Of a DNA stretch of 7,037 bases, positions 5,905-7,037 are shown one piece after another (the stretch's first letter is position 1; every line of letters starts with the position of its first letter). The notes beneath the pieces were generated by a model, which saw only the letters and a program-made list of their open reading frames with translations, was not told the DNA's origin and searched no databases. The translations under genes were made by a program, and so were the position numbers. The DNA comes from an uncultured Clostridia bacterium (GTDB taxonomy: Bacteria > Bacillota > Clostridia > UMGS1883), in contig CANRHW010000081.1 in NCBI GenBank assembly GCA_947630525.1, positions 1-7,037 on the forward strand, given 5' to 3'.

Positions 5905-6702
5905 ATGAAATACAAAAGAATAGTCGTTAAGGTGGGTACTTCGACGCTGACGTACCCCAACGGAGAGCTGCACCTGCGCAATATGGAACGGCTGGTGGCG
6001 GTGCTCAGCGACATAAAAAACAGCGGGGCCGAGGTCGTGCTGGTGTCGTCAGGGGCAATTTCGGTGGGCGTTTCGAGGATGAAAATGCCCTACCGCCCCG
6101 CGGAGCTTCGGCTAAAGCAGGCGGTCGCCGCCGTCGGCCAGTGCCGGCTGATGCATCTGTATGACAAAATGTTTGCGGAATATAATAAGATTACCGCCCA
6201 GATTTTGCTTACGCGGGAAGACGTTGACGGCGGCGAAAGGGAAGAAAATCTTGTCAGTACCTTCCGCGCGCTGCTCGAAATGGGCGCCGTTCCCGTTGTT
6301 AACGAAAATGACTCGGTTTCTATAAATGAAATACAAAACGTGCACGGTTTTGGCGATAACGATACTCTGAGCGCGGTCGTCGCGGTTCTCTGCGGCGCGG
6401 ACCTGCTTGTGCTGCTCAGCGACATTGAGGGCCTATACACCGGCAATCCGCGCGTTGATAAGGATGCCGTTCTAATCCGCCGCGTCGATGAGATAACTAA
6501 CGATATCATAGCGGTTGCCGGCGGAGCGGGGAGCAGCAGGGGCACCGGAGGGATGCAGACCAAACTCGAAGCCGCCCGGCTTGCAATGGACAATGGCATA
6601 GATATGGTGATAACCAACGGCGCCAGACCCGAGGGTTTGTACGATATACTGGACGACAAAGAAGTCGGTACCTTTTTTTCGGGAGTGAAGAATAATGTTT
6701 GA
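5905..6702 (+). CDS. proB: Glutamate 5-kinase, short form without PUA domain (265 aa)
   Basis: ProB phosphorylates the gamma-carboxyl of glutamate with ATP, the first and usually feedback-inhibited step of proline synthesis in the cytoplasm. The amino acid kinase fold is complete: VVKVGTSTLT at residues 7-16 (Lys9 in the phosphate-binding loop), VSSGAISVG at 47-55, KQAVAAVGQ at 71-79, VNENDSVS at 132-139, GFGDNDTLSA at 148-157, LSDIEGLYTGNP at 171-182 and GTGGMQTKLEAA at 213-224. The protein ends right after this domain, whereas Escherichia coli and B. subtilis ProB run to about 367 aa with a C-terminal PUA domain. Short ProB proteins are known, and the overlap with an intact proA start argues against a recent truncation. 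GGAG at 5893-5896 lies 8 nt before the ATG. It starts 64 nt after tmcAL and could be read through from it or have its own promoter; I see no convincing promoter or T-box leader in that gap. Confidence 0.97.
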   Translation: MKYKRIVVKVGTSTLTYPNGELHLRNMERLVAVLSDIKNSGAEVVLVSSGAISVGVSRMKMPYRPAELRLKQAVAAVGQCRLMHLYDKMFAEYNKITAQILLTREDVDGGEREENLVSTFRALLEMGAVPVVNENDSVSINEIQNVHGFGDNDTLSAVVAVLCGADLLVLLSDIEGLYTGNPRVDKDAVLIRRVDEITNDIIAVAGGAGSSRGTGGMQTKLEAARLAMDNGIDMVITNGARPEGLYDILDDKEVGTFFSGVKNNV

Positions 6703-7037
6703 TTTGACGGAAATATGCAGGGCCGCAAAATCCGCTTCGCATAGGCTGATGACTGCCGGAACGGAGCAAAAAAATAAGGCCCTTTTGGCCATGGCGGATG
6801 CCATAGAAGGGTCGATGAAAGAAATATTAGAAGCAAATATACTTGACGTTGATTTCGCACGGGAAAAAGGGATGAAAGAGGGTCTTATTGACCGACTGTC
6901 CCTTGATGAAAAAAGGATATCCGCCATGGCTGACGGAATTCGTCAGGTGGCTGCCCTGCCAGACCCCGTCGGCGGCTTTGACAGTGTGGTTACTCGGCCA
7001 AACGGCCTAATCATAGGGAAAAAGCGTGTGCCTTTGG
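6695..7037 (+). CDS. proA: Glutamate-5-semialdehyde dehydrogenase (gamma-glutamyl phosphate reductase), N-terminal part
   Basis: ProA reduces gamma-glutamyl phosphate with NADPH to glutamate 5-semialdehyde, which cyclises on the way to proline; it receives the unstable product of ProB. The window holds the first 114 codons of a protein that is normally about 415 aa. My translation starts MFDLTEICRAAKSASHRLM and shows the family's N-terminal helices, ANILDVDFAREKGM at 47-60, LIDRLSLDEKRI at 64-75 and, at the edge, RPNGLIIGKKRVPL at 101-114, a hallmark of ProA. No stop codon interrupts the frame. The ATG overlaps the end of proB by 8 nt, and GGGAG at 6681-6685 lies 9 nt ahead inside proB, so translation is probably coupled. 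The start is firm because the N-terminus aligns with the family from the first residues. Confidence 0.96.
   Translation, partial: MFDLTEICRAAKSASHRLMTAGTEQKNKALLAMADAIEGSMKEILEANILDVDFAREKGMKEGLIDRLSLDEKRISAMADGIRQVAALPDPVGGFDSVVTRPNGLIIGKKRVPL

Noticed and set aside
1..7037. A previously undescribed system, mobile island, toxin-antitoxin pair or defence locus.
   Set aside because: Every gene belongs to a well-known family with intact motifs and the intergenic gaps are short. Nothing in the sequence supports an accessory system here.

Overview
The window reads as a stretch of ordinary housekeeping chromosome from a Gram-positive anaerobe of the class Clostridia (inference). The grounds are strong AGGAGG-type ribosome binding sites, a pta-ackA acetate operon beside tmcAL (ylbM), a heterodimeric ABC exporter whose second subunit has a Gly/Pro/Arg-rich N-terminus, and a short glutamate 5-kinase. 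Coding density is high. No mobile element, CRISPR array, tRNA, rRNA or prophage gene was seen.

Layout, left to right. (1) Bases 1-2265, plus strand: the 3' end of one ABC half-transporter, then, 2 nt later, a complete second half-transporter of 622 aa. Their nucleotide-binding motifs are complementary: the first has a degenerate Walker B and switch residue, the second a degenerate signature. This is the hallmark of an asymmetric heterodimeric exporter. (2) Bases 2279-2322: a perfect 19-bp inverted repeat between convergent genes, a good candidate for a bidirectional terminator. (3) Bases 2335-4592, minus strand: pta then ackA, which convert acetyl-CoA to acetyl phosphate and then to acetate plus ATP. 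(4) Bases 4593-4700: a divergent intergenic region in which a near-consensus pta promoter and a plausible tmcAL promoter occupy the same stretch on opposite strands. (5) Bases 4701-5840, plus strand: tmcAL, tRNA(Met) cytidine acetate ligase, an enzyme that uses free acetate and ATP. (6) Bases 5905-7037, plus strand: proB overlapping proA by 8 nt, the first two steps of proline synthesis; proA runs off the right edge.

The main biological theme is acetate. Pta-AckA makes acetate and ATP, and the divergently transcribed TmcAL consumes acetate and ATP to acetylate the wobble cytidine of elongator tRNA(Met). The ABC exporter and the proline genes have no evident link to this beyond position. I found no undescribed system. 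The most useful observations are the shared promoter region, the complementary degenerate ATPase sites, and a doubled Shine-Dalgarno sequence ahead of ackA. No gene-free stretch exceeds 300 bases.
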